A stretch of 24,615 nt of DNA, from positions 1-24,615 of the forward strand of contig KN880751.1 in the NCBI GenBank assembly GCA_000934385.1. The letters are read 5' to 3'. Under the pieces are notes generated by a model. The model was not told where the DNA came from, made no database searches, and was given only the letters and a program-made list of their open reading frames with translations. This document shows, piece by piece, positions 22,033-24,615 of the stretch; positions within the stretch are counted from its first letter, which is position 1; each line of letters begins with the position of its first letter. Origin of the DNA: Cylindrobasidium torrendii FP15055 ss-10 (lineage: Eukaryota > Basidiomycota > Agaricomycetes > Agaricales > Physalacriaceae). The position numbers and the translations under genes are program-made.

Positions 22033-24184
22033 ATGGGTCATACTTGTGTGAACTTATCGAGCGGGATGAGAGCGACGATAGCGGTCATCTTTGCACTCAC
22101 GACAGGAGCACTGTGTTTCGTGAGCTTACGGAACTTCCTGGTAAGTTACACAGTGGGCCCCACTTGGCACTTAGCGCTGTACTGACAACGATCATCTTCT
22201 TTATTTACACCTTCACTCAGCCTGTACCTTTTGCATTTTGTTTTTCGAGCAAGCATCGTCCTCAGCTCAGTTTCTTGTACAAGAACGCTGGTGTTGAGAT
22301 GACCTACAAACAGTGAAATGGGTATCAGGTTTCGGCAACGACGATGCCAGCGCCGTTTGTCATCGTCGCAGCCAACTCTATGGGCTATATACATAGAGTC
22401 GACTGGAGCCATCCCCGAGTCCAATTAATCGTCTCAGGTCTGCCCGTCCGCCACTTCGTTCCTGCCCCCATCATGGCCATTGGCGCCACTGTCTTTGAAG
22501 CGGTGACCGCCCCCTACTTTGCTGTTCCTCAGACCAAGCCGTATGCGAAGCGCGCAATCGGGTGGACAATATTGATTGGCTCTGTAAGTCAACTATGCTT
22601 ATCGGTACTTAGATTATGAAGTAACTTTTGAACAGAACCTTTGCCTGGTCGGCCTTGCCTTGTTCAACATTTTCACCCAAGGGCATGAAGATGTCACATC
22701 GTACGCATCGCGGCCCGTAATGCATTATCCGCGAAATTTGACTCCGTGTTCTTTGGCAGAACTATCGTCTCGCAGACATACTACTCTGAGAAGAACCCTC
22801 TCAAAAAAGACACCTCTACCACTTCATGCGTATCCAGTCTGCTTGATGTCTCTACCAGCTACTACACACGTCTACCCACCCTTCAGGGAAACAACTCTGG
22901 CCCGAATGCGCTTGTCGAGCCGGGGTCGTTCAAGTGGACGATCAACACCTTTGGGAAGAGCGACAAGGAGACTGTGAGGGCATCGTACAACGGAGAGGCG
23001 CTGAACTGTAACGTGTGTTCAAGGTCTCCGCGCTCCTTTCTTGCCCAGCGCTGATACAAGGCACAGGCGACGAACATCGGTCTCACGCACCATTTTACGG
23101 GGAATACATTCAATTTTGGGTGCGCAGCGTTGGATCACGTTCTCGCGGCGCCCCTAACCACTGTCCTACTAGGTTGTGTGCACAGTGTTCGTTAGTCGAC
23201 CGTCAAGAAAGCACATTTGGGGACGACTCGCGAATTGATGTCTTCGGGCTGTGCTCGCAGTATTCACGAGAACTAGATGAGTGCGTCCCATCTCCCTCTG
23301 ATTGCAACATAGGACAAGGGCTCTGACCACCGTAAATCATAGTTGGCCAGCATTTACCGAGACAACGATCACAGGCATCGGGACGAGGCTCAGCATGGGT
23401 GTCCAGCGCCTATACCCCGAAATAACCTTCAACGTCTCTGACCTCCCAAAAGACGCATACCCATTCTATTACGCCTACTCCGCCCCAGCAAACCGAAATC
23501 TAACCATAACCCCCGAGCGCATCGACTACATCAATACCTGGCTCGGCGGGCTGCTCTACTCCAATGGCTCGTACACACTTTCGGGGAACACGAATGATAC
23601 CGAGCGTCGCACAGACCTTTCATTGCTGTTTAATCTGACGGAAAACTTTGTCTGTGGGAGTGTTCTTCCCGTATTGGGGATAGGAAACGTCCAACCGCCT
23701 ATGGCGTATAATGGAGACCTCAGCCGCTTACCTGAGCCGCTCCCCACGATGTATACAGAGGTCCTCGGTGCGTCTAAATGGGTCTTGGACAAGGCGCTGG
23801 AGGATCTAAACGGGCGCGCGCTGGCCACGAGCTTCACGTGTACGGTGAAGAAGAACGAGTGGAAGGCGTTTTGGACGATCGTTGCTATCGTTGTGGGAAA
23901 CACGCTTGGTGTGTTTGGGGCTATCTTGACTGCGATGCTTGCGGTGCGACAAGCTCCCTTTTGATCTGTCATTGTGCTTACGTAGAGGTCCTTACTAGGT
24001 CGGTTCGATCGTGGACGAGCGGATCAAAGTGAGGAACGAGAAGGAGGGAGGGCCTGCAGCGTTGCTTTTGCCTCTTAGGCAATGGTCAGGAGATTCAACA
24101 ACCCCACAGAACTATCAGCTTGAGGTGGATGGAAAAACGATGTACGGAGAGGATAGGGAATTATGGGACGGTGACAAGCGATAG
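22033..24184 (+). CDS. Uncharacterised multi-pass membrane protein with glycosylated ectodomain
   Basis: No family recognised. Well-supported exons: up to 22583, then 22636-22700, 22760-23012, 23067-23119, 23173-23280, 23313 (or 23319)-23943 and 23999-24184; all phases agree. Hydrophobic segments are 'ATIAVIFALTTGALCF' (exon 22033-22140), a segment around 'AIGWTILIGSNLCLVGLALF', and a C-terminal one, 'IVAIVVGNTLGVFGAILTAML'. Between the last two is a domain of about 350 residues with several N-glycosylation sequons (NVS, NLT, NGS, NDT, NLT) and scattered Cys, so probably extracellular. A short charged tail ends at 24184. The 5' part is unresolved. After the donor at 22141 the frame that matches downstream coding carries a TGA at 22314-22316. 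A single long intron (22141-22328), or two introns with a small exon at about 22250-22276, would avoid it; alternatively the start is the ATG at 22344. The last intron (23944-23998) is needed to reach the tail. Confidence 0.65.
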
Positions 24185-24455
24185 CGCCACGCCGTGCTGC
24201 ATTGATGATGGGGATTTCTTACTGGGACTTTGCCTTCATGGGAATAGGCAATACTATAGATTATTAACGGCTGAGTATCATAAATGTATGACTGAACGGT
24301 ATGTCTAAGGCTGGAGTCCATAGGGATAAAATCTGACGAATCGAGCTTGCAATCTCAACTGCGCCATCCGACGAATAGCATGTTAGTGGCAACAGGCACT
24401 TTGCCGGCCGGTTTCGAGCAACGGCCAAAAGACATCCGATCAGTGGCAGGACAAG

Positions 24456-24463
24456 TCACGTGA
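24456..24463. promoter_or_regulatory. TCACGTGA palindromic E-box
   Basis: A perfect palindrome of the type bound by fungal bHLH factors (Cbf1/Pho4 class). It lies about 105 bp before a possible start codon at 24567. Its function is inferred. Confidence 0.35.
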
Positions 24464-24566
24464 GTTCCCTTCCCCGTGGACGTCGCCCATCGAGTCGGTC
24501 GGCGCGATGGGGCGCCAGGCACACCGTTTCCTCGATCATCAATAAAACTTTTTTTGATTTTTCATT

Positions 24567-24615
24567 ATGGATATTAGCATCCTTTTTTCAATGCCCTTTT
24601 TTGGATGGCTGCGCA
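24567..24615 (+). CDS. Possible start of a gene running off the right edge
   Basis: An ATG at 24567-24569 begins 'MDISILFSMPFFGWLR', open to the window end and hydrophobic. It follows a T-rich tract and a TCACGTGA box. Sixteen codons are too few to identify anything, and chance is a fair explanation. Confidence 0.2.
   Translation, partial: MDISILFSMPFFGWLR

Larger units (their letters stand above)
24185..24615. other. Right-edge intergenic region
   Basis: About 430 bp after the membrane-protein stop. It holds a TCACGTGA palindrome at 24456-24463 and poly-T/poly-A runs near 24548-24565, and an ATG at 24567 opens a frame that runs off the window. Confidence 0.4.

Overview
The window looks like nuclear DNA from a basidiomycete fungus, most likely an Agaricomycete. 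The signs are dense short introns (mostly 44-70 nt, GT-AG, often GTGCGT or GTATGT donors), F-box proteins of the mushroom type (coiled coil, then a 'P-x-RRLPxEIL' F-box), a multi-exon microsomal P450, and fungal-type enzymes such as homocitrate synthase and a TOK outward-rectifier K+ channel. Gene models were built by hand from reading frames, splice sites and family motifs, so exon borders are predictions.

Left part (1-5.9 kb): a 5'-truncated F-box/LRR-like gene remnant (+) lies next to a 19-bp-arm hairpin. A long F-box gene (-) with a polyacidic tail follows, then a 12-exon cytochrome P450 (-). The P450 has all catalytic motifs, but the hinge motif after its membrane anchor is out of frame.

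Middle (5.9-14.3 kb): a 2-kb gene-poor stretch holds a diverged direct repeat. After it come two secreted M43-type zinc metalloproteases (-) with identical five-exon structures. They bracket homocitrate synthase (-), the first enzyme of fungal lysine synthesis. TATA-like boxes lie upstream of the P450, both proteases and the FAD oxidoreductase. A Gcn4/Cpc1-like core lies upstream of homocitrate synthase.

Right part (14.3-24.6 kb): a TOK1-type K+ channel (+), a membrane-anchored FAD oxidoreductase (-) with twelve exons including two micro-exons, a family-25 glycosyltransferase (+), a severin/fragmin-type actin-binding protein (+) and an unrecognised membrane protein with a glycosylated ectodomain (+). 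Just upstream of severin, on the minus strand, is a decayed inverted copy of the promoter, exon 1 and intron-1 start of the TOK channel gene located 6 kb away. This is the most unusual structure I found.

The genes do not form an evident single pathway. I see no convincing biosynthetic cluster, CRISPR array, tRNA, rRNA or intact transposon. The main interest is in gene duplication, relics and splice or frame oddities.
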